Positions 11,001 to 20,100 of a stretch of DNA of 64,000 nucleotides are shown here, piece by piece. A program made the translations under genes and the position numbers. Position 1 is the first letter of the stretch. Every line of letters starts with the position of its first letter. The stretch covers positions 1 to 64,000 of the forward strand of contig CAIXNB010000033.1 of NCBI GenBank assembly GCA_903920695.1. Reading direction: 5' to 3'. The stretch comes from an uncultured beta proteobacterium. GTDB taxonomy: Bacteria > Pseudomonadota > Gammaproteobacteria > Burkholderiales > Burkholderiaceae_C. The notes below the pieces were generated by a model that was not told where the DNA came from, did no database searches, and saw only the letters and a list, made by a program, of their open reading frames with translations.

Positions 11001-11086
11001 TTCAGGGTCTGGTGTCAGACTGGATTTCGCGGCGTGTGTATGGTCGCTTGCGTGGAGTTAGCGCGAGCGGTCTCGCAACAAGTTAA
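8030..11086 (+). CDS. hsdR: Type I restriction endonuclease subunit (translocase/nuclease)
   Basis: 1018 aa. It contains the N-terminal PD-(D/E)xK nuclease (D in NELDLVL, then ELK at 152-154), a superfamily 2 translocase with Walker A AGSGKS (308-313), DEAH (425-428) and FTATP, and a C-terminal helical domain that docks on the methylase. It cleaves unmodified DNA after ATP-driven translocation. Its ATG follows hsdS by 19 nt with GGGGAAAAG upstream. It ends tail to tail with the next gene, the two stop codons overlapping. Length and motifs indicate an active enzyme. Confidence 0.95.
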   Translation: MNHRHQEAAFESIIEAHLLADGYMDIKPSAYDTDHSLFPEVALAFIRTSQPKEWAKLEALQGANTEATVLKDLTHWLDTYGTLAVLRNGFKCYGRTLRIAFFKPAHSMNPELAAQYAANCVGVTRQLRYSLKNTNELDLVLSINGIPVVTAELKNPMTGQTVTTAITQYKQNRDHREPLFEFKRRALVHFAVDTELVFMTTRLAGDATHFLPFNKGQSDGAGNPPDPKGLAYRTAYLWQEVWQRDSLLDIFARFMHLQLEEKRSEDGRKVKKETMIFPRYHQLQAVRTLEAAARLEGPGHNYLVEHSAGSGKSNTIGWLAHRLASLHNDANHKVFDSVIVITDRRVLDRQLQDTIYQFEHRQGVVLKIDEDSRQLAEALTNGVPIIISTLQKFPFVARQLAKMAEEQGGQADGVLPTRRCAVIIDEAHSSQSGETATDLKEVLGGSVLREEAARYAAEEGVENLDELYRSMAKRGRQTNLSFFAFTATPKHKTLAVFGRNEAGKAGQPFHRYTMKQAIEEGFIMDVLKNYTTYATYYKLVKASEDDPNVERKQAAKVLARFMRLHPYNIAQKTEVMIEHFNAVTRHRIGRKAKAMVVTGSRLEAVRYKLAFDAYIRDKGYHWIKTLVAFSGEVLDQELPGQSWTEVGMNGGIKESELPEKFDSTDYQVLLVAEKYQTGYDQPLLHTMYVDKRLAGIQAVQTLSRLNRMHPLKEDTFVLDFVNTPEEIREAFKQYFEGAEMGEEAQPNRMYTVKAELDASSIYLAEEVQRFTAVYFKPKQRQSAADHQAMNATLDPAVDRFAALQVEDEEQAELWRGKLNAFRNLYAFLSQVIPYQDSDLERLYTFLRFLSPKLPKRGNGERYSFDDEIRLEYYRLQKISEGSISLREGKAAPLDGPGEVGSGAGHDEDVPLSRLIDLINERFGTDFTEADQLFFDQIIEAAIADGSLREAAAVNPAEKFALLFSSLLETLFIERMEQNEDIFARFMNERDFQGLVSDWISRRVYGRLRGVSASGLATS

Positions 11087-11925
11087 CCCAACCGCAGCGC
11101 CATCACGCCCGCAACAATGGTGCAGGCGCCGATGACCCGCCTCGGGGTGAAATTCTCGTTCAAAAACCAGGCGCCCAGCAGCACCGCGAACAGGACCGAA
11201 GTCTCGCGCAGCGCTGCCACCGTTGCCACCGGTGCGCGCGTCATGGCCCACAGGGCGATGCCGTAGGAGCCGAGCGAGGCGCAGGCACCGAGCGTGGCCA
11301 CCGGCCAGCGATGGCGCGCATAGCGGCCCACCGCATGGCCGCGCGTGGCGAACATCAGCAGGGCAAACGGCCAGCCGTCGAGCAGGAACAGGGTTGCGAG
11401 GTACTGCAAGGCGTTGCCGGAGGCGCGTACACCGAGACCATCAACGACGGTGTAGATCGCAATGATGACGGCATTGGTCAGCGCGAAGCCGACCGCTTTG
11501 GGCACCGTCAGCGCGTGCGCCGTCAGGCCCAGCACGAGCACACCACAACTGATGCCCAGCACGCCGGCCCAGGCCAGCGGCGAGAGCGTTTCACCCAGCG
11601 TAAAGGTGGCTGAGAGCGCCACCAGCAGCGGCGCCACACCGCGCATCAGCGGGTAGGTCAGGCCCAGTTCGCCGTGGCGGTAGGCACCCGTCAGCGCCAG
11701 GTAATAGCCGATGTGGATCACGACCGAGGCCGCGATAAAGGGCCAGGCCTGCGGCGCCGGCCAGCCGACCAGCGCCACCAGCGGAATGGCGAGGAAGGAG
11801 CCGATCAGGTGGATGACGGCCATGTCCAGGTCCTTGTCACTGCTCGACTTGACGAGCGCATTCCAGCTTGCGTGCAGCAGCGCGCCGAACAGTACTGCGG
11901 CAATGACTGGCGAGCTAAGTATCAT
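11083..11925 (-). CDS. EamA/DMT-superfamily transporter
   Basis: 280 aa integral membrane protein with about ten hydrophobic helices arranged as two EamA repeats. GELGLTYPLMRGVAPLLVAL is typical of the drug/metabolite transporter superfamily. The substrate is not predictable; relatives export amino acids or metabolites across the inner membrane. It stands alone between the hsd operon and a toxin-antitoxin pair. The ATG at 11925 gives the N-terminal helix expected for the family. Confidence 0.85.
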   Translation of the reverse strand: MILSSPVIAAVLFGALLHASWNALVKSSSDKDLDMAVIHLIGSFLAIPLVALVGWPAPQAWPFIAASVVIHIGYYLALTGAYRHGELGLTYPLMRGVAPLLVALSATFTLGETLSPLAWAGVLGISCGVLVLGLTAHALTVPKAVGFALTNAVIIAIYTVVDGLGVRASGNALQYLATLFLLDGWPFALLMFATRGHAVGRYARHRWPVATLGACASLGSYGIALWAMTRAPVATVAALRETSVLFAVLLGAWFLNENFTPRRVIGACTIVAGVMALRLG

Positions 11926-12068
11926 AAAAGAAACCCACCAGGGTGCGCATCACTGAGAGGCGTGGCAGGTGTTGTTGGCAGAACCTTTGCCTGAAAACAC
12001 AGGCTTGGCCAAGAGCGGCAAACAGTCCGTATGACGAAACGCATTGCCGAGATGAGGTCAATTTCGAA

Positions 12069-12260
12069 CTAATTTTTTGACTCTAGTTTCTTTGGTGTGG
12101 CAAATTGGAAACCTAGAGCCAGGGCATGCGCTCTGGCTGCCTGCGAATAGGCACGCATATTTCCTTGATATTGATCTACCAACTTCTCGCGTATATCGTG
12201 CAATTCTTGAGCGATGGGGTCATGCCACTCGGTTTGTTTTTTTTGAGGCACAGCATTCAT
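12069..12260 (-). CDS. Small partner (putative antitoxin) of the VapC-like toxin
   Basis: 63 aa from the ATG at 12260, 2 nt after the upstream toxin stop. The frame could extend upstream to 12326, but that would overlap the toxin gene. The middle (DPIAQELHDIREKLVDQYQGN) resembles short helical proteins commonly found next to this PIN-toxin subfamily and presumed to be antitoxins. No DNA-binding fold is obvious. Toxin-first gene order differs from classical vapBC. Confidence 0.6.
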   Translation of the reverse strand: MNAVPQKKQTEWHDPIAQELHDIREKLVDQYQGNMRAYSQAARAHALALGFQFATPKKLESKN

Positions 12261-12262
12261 GT

Positions 12263-12736
12263 TCAGTACTCCATCATTTCCCGCGGTGAAACCAATTCGG
12301 GTAGCCGGTAGCCACGTGCGGCGCACAGTCCACGCATCACAGGCAGTTGCACCGGGTTCGCAATGTGTTTGAAATTCCAGGTCAACACCACGTTTGCCCC
12401 GTCGTATGAGGCGCAGGCGATGTGTAGCGCGTCGAACCGCGCCTTCAATGGCAAGCCACCGCCCATCAGCAAAAAATCAGCCAACGACTCGATTTCATGG
12501 TTCGTGTCAAGCAAATTCAAACCCCGTATTGCATCAATGCGCAATTTGGCGGCGTCCGGGTCTCCCGCGCTTACTTCTTCAATGACGTACGGCGAAATGG
12601 ATGCGGTGCATGCGTCCATCTTGGTAGTCCACCACTGTGTGGTCACGGCTTGCCACGCGTTCCTGATCGGATCGTCAGAGGTTCGCGCTGTCAAGTAACT
12701 TATAACAGAGGACTCGATGTAAACAAGCGGTTTCAT
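12263..12736 (-). CDS. PIN-domain VapC-family toxin
   Basis: 157 aa. PIN-domain ribonuclease of the subfamily that begins MKPxVYIESSVISYLTAR. E8 is in the position usually held by the first acidic residue, and further acidic residues follow in VIEEV and FDALHIA. VapC toxins cleave RNA and are neutralised by a partner; here the partner would be the 63-aa gene immediately downstream. It is transcribed away from phnX. Confidence 0.85.
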   Translation of the reverse strand: MKPLVYIESSVISYLTARTSDDPIRNAWQAVTTQWWTTKMDACTASISPYVIEEVSAGDPDAAKLRIDAIRGLNLLDTNHEIESLADFLLMGGGLPLKARFDALHIACASYDGANVVLTWNFKHIANPVQLPVMRGLCAARGYRLPELVSPREMMEY

Positions 12737-12792
12737 ATCGTTAGTTTAAAGTGAAAATTCAAGTCTTGACAGTTATACGGTCAGTATTGCAA

Positions 12793-12846
12793 ATTGTTGA
12801 CAATGTACAAATTACCGTAGACAATTGCCGTGGCATTGAAATAATG
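12793..12846 (+). promoter_or_regulatory. Putative phnX promoter with GntR-type operator
   Basis: ATTGTTGACAAT (12793-12804) has perfect ATTGT/ACAAT arms. A second half-site TAGACAA starts at 12818, and AATAAT (12840-12845) lies 16 nt beyond TAGACA as a -10. Aligned without gaps to the region upstream of the phn transporter operon at 28642, it shares TTGTTGACAAT, then CAAA, then GACAA at the same spacing, so the two half-sites are 21 bp apart in both. This suggests control by the same GntR regulator. The binding is inferred, not shown. Confidence 0.6.
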
Positions 12847-12873
12847 CAGCGCCGCCGTCACAGGAGATAGAGC

Positions 12874-13797
12874 ATGACCGAATCCGCAGTTTCCAGGCTT
12901 TCAGAAGTGGGCCGCGTGCCCGAAGACATCCGCCACGCAGCGGCCCAGCAACAGAAATTCGACAACGAGAACACCGAACGCAGTGTCGGCTATGTGATGC
13001 TGGACTGCTCGGGCACGACGATGGACCGCTACGTCGATGCGCCGGCCATCGTCTTCGTCGAAGTGTTCAAGAAATACGGCCTGGAGATCACCATGCCCGA
13101 AGCACGTGAGCCGATGGGCCTGCGCAAGGACTTGCACATCAAGGCCATCACCGAAATCAAGTCGGTGCGCGAGCGTTTCACGGCCAAGTTCGGCCGCGCG
13201 CCGAATCAGTCTGACATCGATGCCATGTTTGCCGATTTCGTGCCGACGCAACTCGCGCTACTGCGCGCCGGCAGCTACCACGACCTGCTGCCCGGCGTGG
13301 CCGACGTCGTCAAAGGCCTGCAGCAGCAAGGCATCAAGCTCGGCGTCACCACCGGCTTCACGCGCGACATGATGGACCTGCTGCTGGCCGGCGCCGCCGG
13401 CCAGGGCTTTGTGCCCGACACCGCTTGCGCCGGTAACGAGGTCGAGATGCCGCGCCCGACGCCCTACATGGTGATCAAGAATCTGGAGCGCATGGGTGTC
13501 TACAACCTGGAAAACGCGCTGCGCCGCACGGTCAAGGTTGATGACACGGTGTCCGGCGCTGGCGAAGGCGCGCCTCTGTGCTGGCGCGTCGGCGTCTCGA
13601 AGTGGAGCAACTACGTGGCCGATAGCTGGGACGCGGTGCGCAAGATGAGCACGACTGAGCTCGCGGCCAAGGAACTGGCGTCGAAAGAAAAGCTGGTGCG
13701 TGAGAGCGGCGCCCACTACGTGATCGACGACCTGCGCGACCTGCCGGCCGTCATCGCCGACATCAACCAGCGGCTGGCGGCTGGCGAAAACCCCTGA
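12874..13797 (+). CDS. phnX: Phosphonoacetaldehyde hydrolase (phosphonatase)
   Basis: 307 aa HAD-superfamily enzyme that splits phosphonoacetaldehyde into acetaldehyde and phosphate. D44 (LDCSGTT) fits the HAD nucleophile, and PMGLRKDLH carries K85 in the position of the PhnX Schiff-base lysine, which separates PhnX from ordinary phosphatases. VKVDDTVSGAGEG is the late acidic motif. There is an N-terminal extension of about 35 residues relative to the usual enzyme. ATG 12874 has CAGGAG upstream. It stands apart from phnW (32.8 kb) but carries the same putative operator, so it probably completes the 2-AEP pathway from a distance. Confidence 0.88.
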   Translation: MTESAVSRLSEVGRVPEDIRHAAAQQQKFDNENTERSVGYVMLDCSGTTMDRYVDAPAIVFVEVFKKYGLEITMPEAREPMGLRKDLHIKAITEIKSVRERFTAKFGRAPNQSDIDAMFADFVPTQLALLRAGSYHDLLPGVADVVKGLQQQGIKLGVTTGFTRDMMDLLLAGAAGQGFVPDTACAGNEVEMPRPTPYMVIKNLERMGVYNLENALRRTVKVDDTVSGAGEGAPLCWRVGVSKWSNYVADSWDAVRKMSTTELAAKELASKEKLVRESGAHYVIDDLRDLPAVIADINQRLAAGENP

Positions 13798-13811
13798 ACG
13801 AGCCGTCAGCT

Positions 13812-15308
13812 TTAGGCGACAGCTTTGGCAATGGGCTTGCGCTTGCGGCTGGTTTTGGCCAGTGGCTTGAATGCGGGGCGGGGTTTGCCATGGGTTGACG
13901 GACGGGCCAACGCGAGGTATTCCTGAAAGCTGTCACGCAGGCAGCGGGCAAACACATCCGGGTCTGGAATCTGTTCAGCACAGGCAGTGAATGAAATAAC
14001 GATGGATTCGTTGTACCCGGTGACGGAAAACACCAACCCCATGCCATCGGAGATGGGCATGATCGCCGACACGTAGGTCAGTTGGGCGCCTTGCAGGTAC
14101 ATCGGCACGCGTGAGCCGGGCACATTGGTGATGGCGCAGTTGGCCAGCGGCACCCAATCGCCCAGTTGCAAGGACGCCGAGCGCAGCATCCGGCTGCTGG
14201 CCGCAATGGCAACCGAGGGTACGCTCTCGGCCAGCGCCGTCAGTTCGCGCGCACTCATGGCCTGCGCCATGGTCTTGGAAGACGAGCTGTCGGCGTGAAT
14301 GGCTTTGAGTCGTTTCACTGGATCTTCCAAATGCGTGCCCAATGCAACGCGGGCCCAGGAAAATTCGGCCCCGCCCTCGTGTTCCTTGTCGGAATGCACG
14401 GCAATGGGAGAGGCAGCAACCAGGCTCTCCACAGGCAATTCGTCCTGCAGCGCGAGATAGCGGCGCAAACCACCGGCACACACCGCCAGCACCACATCGT
14501 TCACGCTGGCCTTGGGCACCAGCTTGCGGATATCCTTGAAATCGGCCAGCGCAAAGCGGCGCGTGTCAAACACCCGGTGTGCCGAAACCTCGGTATTGAA
14601 GCGGGTCATGGGAAATGGGTAAGTGCGCCTCGTAAACTCTCCGACAAAAGTGCCCAGGGCCGATTTCAGCGCGGTCCAACCGGCGCTGAGCGGCTGGCGC
14701 ATGTGCAGGGGGAAGGTCACTAGATTGAGCCCGGCACGCGCCAGCAAGGCCGCATTGCCGGGGGGTGCTTCAGGAAACCAGGGTGCTGCCGGGGCTGGCA
14801 CCGGCGAGTCGGGCGAGAGGTCGTGCAGCAGTGTCGTGATCTCATTGCCGTGGGCAATGTCAATCGCCGCATGATGCACCTTGAGCAGCACGGCAAAACT
14901 GCCCACCGGCAGATCCAGAAAACTGTCCAACCCCTCAATGACATACAACTCCCAGAGCGGCCGCTGCAGATCAAGCGGGCGGGTGTGGATGCGCGAAGCC
15001 TGAATACAAAACTGGCGCCAGTCGCCCGGCTTGGGCAGGGCGATGTGGCGCACGTGGTACTGAATGTTGAAGTTTTCGTCTTCGATCCAATAGGGATAGT
15101 CCAGGTCCAGTGGTACGCGCAGGATGCGTTCGCGGAAATTGGGCAAGCGGTGCAAACGGCTTTCCAGTTGCGCCAGGATGTGCTTGAAGCGCACCACACC
15201 ATGGAGTGCGGTGGACTGGTCGTAGATGTGCAGCAGTGTGACGTTGGAATTGGCGTGCGCGTTGTCTGAATAGATGAACGCGGCATCGTGTTCGCTGAGT
15301 TGTCTCAT
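13812..15308 (-). CDS. WS/DGAT-family acyltransferase
   Basis: 498 aa. Wax ester synthase/diacylglycerol acyltransferase family: an N-terminal acyl-transfer domain with HHAAID (145-150), then PLWELYVIEGL-type family features, NDVVLAVCAGGLRRYL, and the C-terminal NVPGS motif. The canonical HHxxxDG has I151 in place of the glycine. It would transfer acyl-CoA chains to alcohols or diacylglycerol for neutral-lipid storage, but many members have unproven substrates. It lies 21 nt downstream of an alpha/beta hydrolase gene on the same strand, so the two are likely co-transcribed. The C-terminus is basic. Confidence 0.88.
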   Translation of the reverse strand: MRQLSEHDAAFIYSDNAHANSNVTLLHIYDQSTALHGVVRFKHILAQLESRLHRLPNFRERILRVPLDLDYPYWIEDENFNIQYHVRHIALPKPGDWRQFCIQASRIHTRPLDLQRPLWELYVIEGLDSFLDLPVGSFAVLLKVHHAAIDIAHGNEITTLLHDLSPDSPVPAPAAPWFPEAPPGNAALLARAGLNLVTFPLHMRQPLSAGWTALKSALGTFVGEFTRRTYPFPMTRFNTEVSAHRVFDTRRFALADFKDIRKLVPKASVNDVVLAVCAGGLRRYLALQDELPVESLVAASPIAVHSDKEHEGGAEFSWARVALGTHLEDPVKRLKAIHADSSSSKTMAQAMSARELTALAESVPSVAIAASSRMLRSASLQLGDWVPLANCAITNVPGSRVPMYLQGAQLTYVSAIMPISDGMGLVFSVTGYNESIVISFTACAEQIPDPDVFARCLRDSFQEYLALARPSTHGKPRPAFKPLAKTSRKRKPIAKAVA

Positions 15309-15329
15309 GATTTACTTTCCGGTCGCGAT

Positions 15330-16169
15330 TCAGGTGGCGGGTATCTCGGCGCTTGGCCTGGCACAGGTCGTGGCGCGGTATACGTGCCCGAGCAGACCCG
15401 GGGGGTCAAACGGCTTCCAGTCACCTTCAGGCTGGGCCAAGCGGTCGGCGACGATGGCCATCACGATGCCATTAAAGCCCAGGCCAACATGGCTGCCCGG
15501 CACCTGAATGTTTTCATGCAGCGCCGGGTCGCCGTCAATCGTCGCCTCCTGCGGTGGCACAACCCCGTCGGTCAGCGAGTACAGGCAACTGGTCGGAATC
15601 GGCAGGCGACGGTGCTCGCGCATGGCTTTGGCGCGGGGTTGCATCAGGTGGGCGGACGCGCCCAGCCGATGCGATACGAGACGGTACATGGCCTTGAGCG
15701 CCGGGGGCGACTGGTTACCCATCATGTCCACGCTCACCGGGCTACCCAGGGTGATGATGGAGCGCACACAGTCCTGCGTGGTCTCTGCGCCATAAAAGGA
15801 AAACACACCACCCAGACTCCATCCCACCAGGCTGACCTTGCGCCCGGTCGTGTGGTGCAGATAGCGGATCTTTTGCGGCAGGGCATTGGCATGCCTGCCA
15901 CGGAAACCAACATTGCGCCCCAGCCCCCAGGTGTGCACGTCATAGCCTTTGTTTTGCAGAAACAGCTTGAGCGCTGCCAGTGTCGATTCACCGGCCATGA
16001 AGCCGGGTACCAGCACCACGGGGTGCCCGTCACCCTGCGGCGCCGCCATGAGCAAGGGCAGGGAAGCGGGCAACAGCGCCATTTCCATAAAAATGCGCGC
16101 CTCAAGCAAAGAACTCCACACGCTGGGTGAACCGACGTGCGGATGACGGACTACGGAATGAACCGACAT
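15330..16169 (-). CDS. Alpha/beta hydrolase (lipase/esterase-like)
   Basis: 279 aa from the ATG at 16169, which has AGGAG about 8 nt upstream; the frame continues to 16199 without a better start. VVLVPGF near the N-terminus (oxyanion region) and the nucleophile elbow GWSLGG are present. A late D in YSLTDGVVPP and H in PGSHVGL would complete the triad. It is the first gene of a probable two-gene operon with the WS/DGAT homologue, which suggests acyl-ester turnover; the substrate is unknown. Confidence 0.82.
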   Translation of the reverse strand: MSVHSVVRHPHVGSPSVWSSLLEARIFMEMALLPASLPLLMAAPQGDGHPVVLVPGFMAGESTLAALKLFLQNKGYDVHTWGLGRNVGFRGRHANALPQKIRYLHHTTGRKVSLVGWSLGGVFSFYGAETTQDCVRSIITLGSPVSVDMMGNQSPPALKAMYRLVSHRLGASAHLMQPRAKAMREHRRLPIPTSCLYSLTDGVVPPQEATIDGDPALHENIQVPGSHVGLGFNGIVMAIVADRLAQPEGDWKPFDPPGLLGHVYRATTCARPSAEIPAT

Positions 16170-16410
16170 AGAACAAACTCCTGCGATACAGAGGCACATT
16201 GCTAACCCTTACAGTCTAGAAGGGAATTGTGCGCAGAAACTGAGGTCGCTACCTAAACGAGCTTACTCAATCGCCTGCGGCTCGGCCAGACTGCGGCTGC
16301 GACGCACCACGGTTATAGATTCAAATCCTTAAGGATGCCTTGCTACAGCGACTTCGTTCACCCGCATCGCCCGATCTCAGGGTGCCCTCAGTCACATGAG
16401 CAGGAGACAC

Positions 16411-17031
16411 ATGAGCCCACAGTTCGATTATGTCGTCATTGACGGCGGCCTGGCCGGTGCCAGTGCGGTTGAAACCTTGCGTTCTGAAGGTGCTACGGGC
16501 AGCATTCTGTTGCTGTCCGAAGAGGCCCAGCTTCCCTATCAGCGCCCACCCCTGTCCAAAGGCTTCCTCACCAGCGAGAAGAAGCCCACGCCGAGTTTGA
16601 TTGTGAGCGAGGCCAAGTACAAGGAACTCGATGTCGAGACCAGCGAACTCGTCATGTTCGACAGCTACACCGAGGACCTGAGCGCCGATCACATCGTGGC
16701 CAGCGGCAGCCTGCCGCCGTCGTTCCCGTGGACGACGATCAACGGCAAGCATTACTGGAACGGCGGCATCGTCAGCAACTCACCGCTGGAGAAAGTGGTC
16801 GAGCGCTGCGGCTCCGCCGGCAAGCGCGTCTTCATCATCGACCTGTTTCCCGGCAAATGAAGGCCGCTGCCGCAGAACCTGACGGATGTGATGGCCCGAC
16901 GCGACGAAATTCTGTATTCCGAGCGCGTGCGCAGCGACCACGGCACGCGGGACTACGATTTTTCCCGCAAGAGCATCGAGCAACTTCTGGACTCGGGCTA
17001 CCGCATGACACAAAAGGCGTTGGCGCCTTGA
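16411..17031 (+). pseudogene. Chimeric pseudogene: NAD(P)H-ferredoxin reductase N-terminus fused to patatin C-terminus
   Basis: The frame starts with an FAD-binding domain (DYVVIDGGLAGASA, then LPYQRPPLSKGFL) typical of rubredoxin/ferredoxin reductases. Around residue 75-80 it changes into the C-terminal part of a patatin-like protein of the DUF3734 type (ASGSLPPSFPW, then YWNGGIVSNSPL, then IDLFPGK). A TGA at 16858-16860 interrupts it, yet the same frame continues with RPLPQNLTDV up to 17031, matching the expected patatin C-terminus. Two unrelated gene remnants have therefore been joined in frame by deletion, and one carries a nonsense mutation. GCAGGAG precedes ATG 16411. No function is expected. 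Confidence 0.85.
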
Positions 17032-17198
17032 GCGCGACGCCTCACATCGACGAAAATGGTGGCACGCCGAAAGCATCCATAGAATGGAAGCCGCCACCCA
17101 GAAAAGTGGCCTCATTCACTTCTGCGTCTTGTCACCGAAACTGCATGAAATTCCCAAGAACATCCGCCACGCAAGGCCTTGTGCCGAACCACTAAACC

Positions 17199-20100
17199 AT
17201 GCAATTTGCCGGGCGCTCATACGGTTTGTGGTTTGACATCGAGTCATTTCGTGCGCAGGTCGATGACGCCACCTATTTTCGCGGTCTGCTCCTGTTTCGC
17301 AATCAGAAGGTGTTGAGTCTGGACATCGAACCGATGGAGACGCACTGGCTGCTGCTCGGCGAAGTGCAGGGCAGCAAGCGCACACCCTACGAAGTTTCGA
17401 TTGAAATTGACTTGCTGCCCGACGGCCAGTTGGACTACTGGGACAGCGATTGCGACTGCCCGGTGGGCCAGCAATGCAAGCACGGCGTGGCGCTGATGCT
17501 CAGAGCCGCCTACCGCGGGCGCCAGTTGCTGGGCGATGCGGCAGACCAGTTTGCCGCTGTCACCCCGCCCACGCCACAGGAGATCGAGGCCCGGCGCCAG
17601 GCCGAACTGGTGCGCGCGCAGGAAGAAGCGCAGCGAAAAGCCGAAGCCCAGTTGCTGAACTGGCTGCAAGAGCTTGACCAGGCCAAGAGCGAGCGCAGCA
17701 GCGCCCCAGGCGGTCAACGCAGGGACCAATACCTGTATTTGCTCTCGCCCACCGGTGGCCTCGGCCAGGCAGCTGAACTGCAACTTGAAGTCGTGTTGTC
17801 CTACCGCAAGGTCAATGGTGGGTGGGCCAAACCGAAGCCGCTGCGCACGCTGCCCGGTCCAGGTATATCGGCCTATGAACAGGCCTCATCGCTGGACCAT
17901 GAAATACTGCAACTGATCCGCGCCCTGCCGCACAGCGGCAGTTACTACGCCTACAGCTTCAAATCCGCAGTGCTGCCAAGCGGGCAAGTCGGCCTGCTTG
18001 CACTGCAACAGGCCGCCAGTAGCGGGCACTTGTATCTGGACGACGGCAACGGCGGCGCTGGCGCACCGATCCAGTGGGGCGCAGCGCGCAGCCTGCAATG
18101 GGAGTGGCATGAGGTGAGCACGGTGCAGGCCAGCGATTCCGGCTGGGCCCTGCGCCCCAAGCTGGCAGACGGCAGCGCCGCCAAGCTCTACCGCAACACG
18201 CCCCCGCTGTATCTGGACCTGGAGCTTGGCCTGTGTGGCCCGGCGCAAGCCGAAGGTGTTGCGCCGGCTCAGCTTGCCGTGCTCCTGAAGGCGCCGCCGC
18301 TGCAAGCCGCAGCCGTGCAAAAACACCAAGCCGATCTGCTCCAGCGTCTGGGCCCGGTGCCCGCGCCACCCGTGTTGGAACAACTAAGCACACTGCGAGG
18401 CATAGCGCCCACGGCCCACTTGCACCTGACGCGCGTCGCCCCGGCGCACACCTTCGAGCAAGGTCTGCTACAAGCGCAACTGCGGTTTGACTATGCCGGC
18501 CACCGCGGCTGGTGGGCCGGCCAGGGCGCAACGGTGCTGGTCGAAAATGCATCAGGGCGCTTTCTGCTACAGCGCGACACCGAAGCCGAACTCGACGCTA
18601 TCACGCGCCTGACCGATCTGGGACTGCGCTCGACGGACAAGGGCCGCTTCGGCCTTCTTGCAGGCAGCTCGCAGCAAAAGTGGTTGCAGTGGGCCGACGA
18701 CGGCTTTGCCGCACTCAAAGCGGCCGGCTTTGACGTGACGCTCGACGCCTCGCTGGACAACTGGATCAGCCACGCCGACAGCCTGGACGTGAAACTGCAG
18801 GGCCAAGGCAGCGACGACGATGACGAGGAAGGCAGCACCTCGCCCTGGTTTGATCTGTCGCTGGGCATGGAGATCAACGGCCAGCGCCACAACATCCTGC
18901 CCTGGCTGCCAGAGCTGATCGCACAAGCAGCGGCCAGCGCGCTGGACCCGGCCACGGGTCAGCCCCAGATTGCGCCTTTCATCTACTTGCGCAAGCCCGA
19001 TGACACGGGCTTTATCCGGCTGCCGACCGAGGGCCTCAAACCCTGGCTGGCGGCCCTGTTGGACTTGGTGGGCGATCACAGCCACGATTTTTCTGGCGAC
19101 AGCCTCAAGCTCTCGCGCCTGGACGCCATGCGCACTACCGCGGCGCTGGGTGAGGGCGTCGCATGGGAAGGCGCCAGTGCCTTGCGCACCATGGTCAAGC
19201 AGCTCAGCGGCCAGACCGAATTGCCCAGCATTGCCGTGCCGGCCAGCGTCCAGGCCAGTCTGCGGCCCTACCAACAGCAAGGCCTGAACTGGCTGCAATT
19301 CCTGCGCCAATATGGGCTGGCGGGCATCCTGGCCGACGACATGGGCTTGGGCAAAACCTTGCAGACGCTGGTCCACATTCAGATCGAAAAAGACGCCGGC
19401 CGCCTGACGCGACCGGCCTTGATCATTGCGCCGGTGAGCCTGATGGGCAACTGGCGGCGCGAGGCCGAGCGCTTTTGCCCCGCGCTGCGCAGCCTGGTCA
19501 TCCACGGCAAGGACCGGCATGAGATCACCGACACGATTGACCAGCACGACATCGTCATCGCGCCCTACTCGCTGCTACAACGTGATCGCGAAGGCTGGCT
19601 CGACGCCAAGTGGCATCTGTTGGTGATGGATGAAGCGCAAAACATCAAGAACGCCAGCACCCAGGCGGCGCAGGCGGCCAGCGCCCTGCAAGCGCGGCAC
19701 CGCCTGTGCCTGTCGGGCACACCGATGGAAAACCACCTGGGTGAGATCTGGAGCCTGTTTCACTTTCTGATGCCGGGTTTTCTGGGCAGCCAGCAGCGCT
19801 TTGGCGAGCTGTTTCGCAAGCCGATCGAGAAGCAGGGCGACCCGGATCGCATGGCGCAATTGCGCGCCCGCATCACGCCCTTCATGCTGCGCCGAACCAA
19901 GGCCCTGGTGGCGCACGAGTTACCGCCCAAAGTGGAAACGGTGATGCGCGTCGAACTCTCAGGCCAGCAAGCCGATCTGTACGAAACGATTCGCCTGAGC
20001 ATGGAAAAGACCGTGCGCGAGGCGCTCAATTCGAAGGGGCTGGCCAAGTCACAAATCACCATCCTGGACGCGCTGCTCAAGCTGCGCCAGGTCTGCTGCG

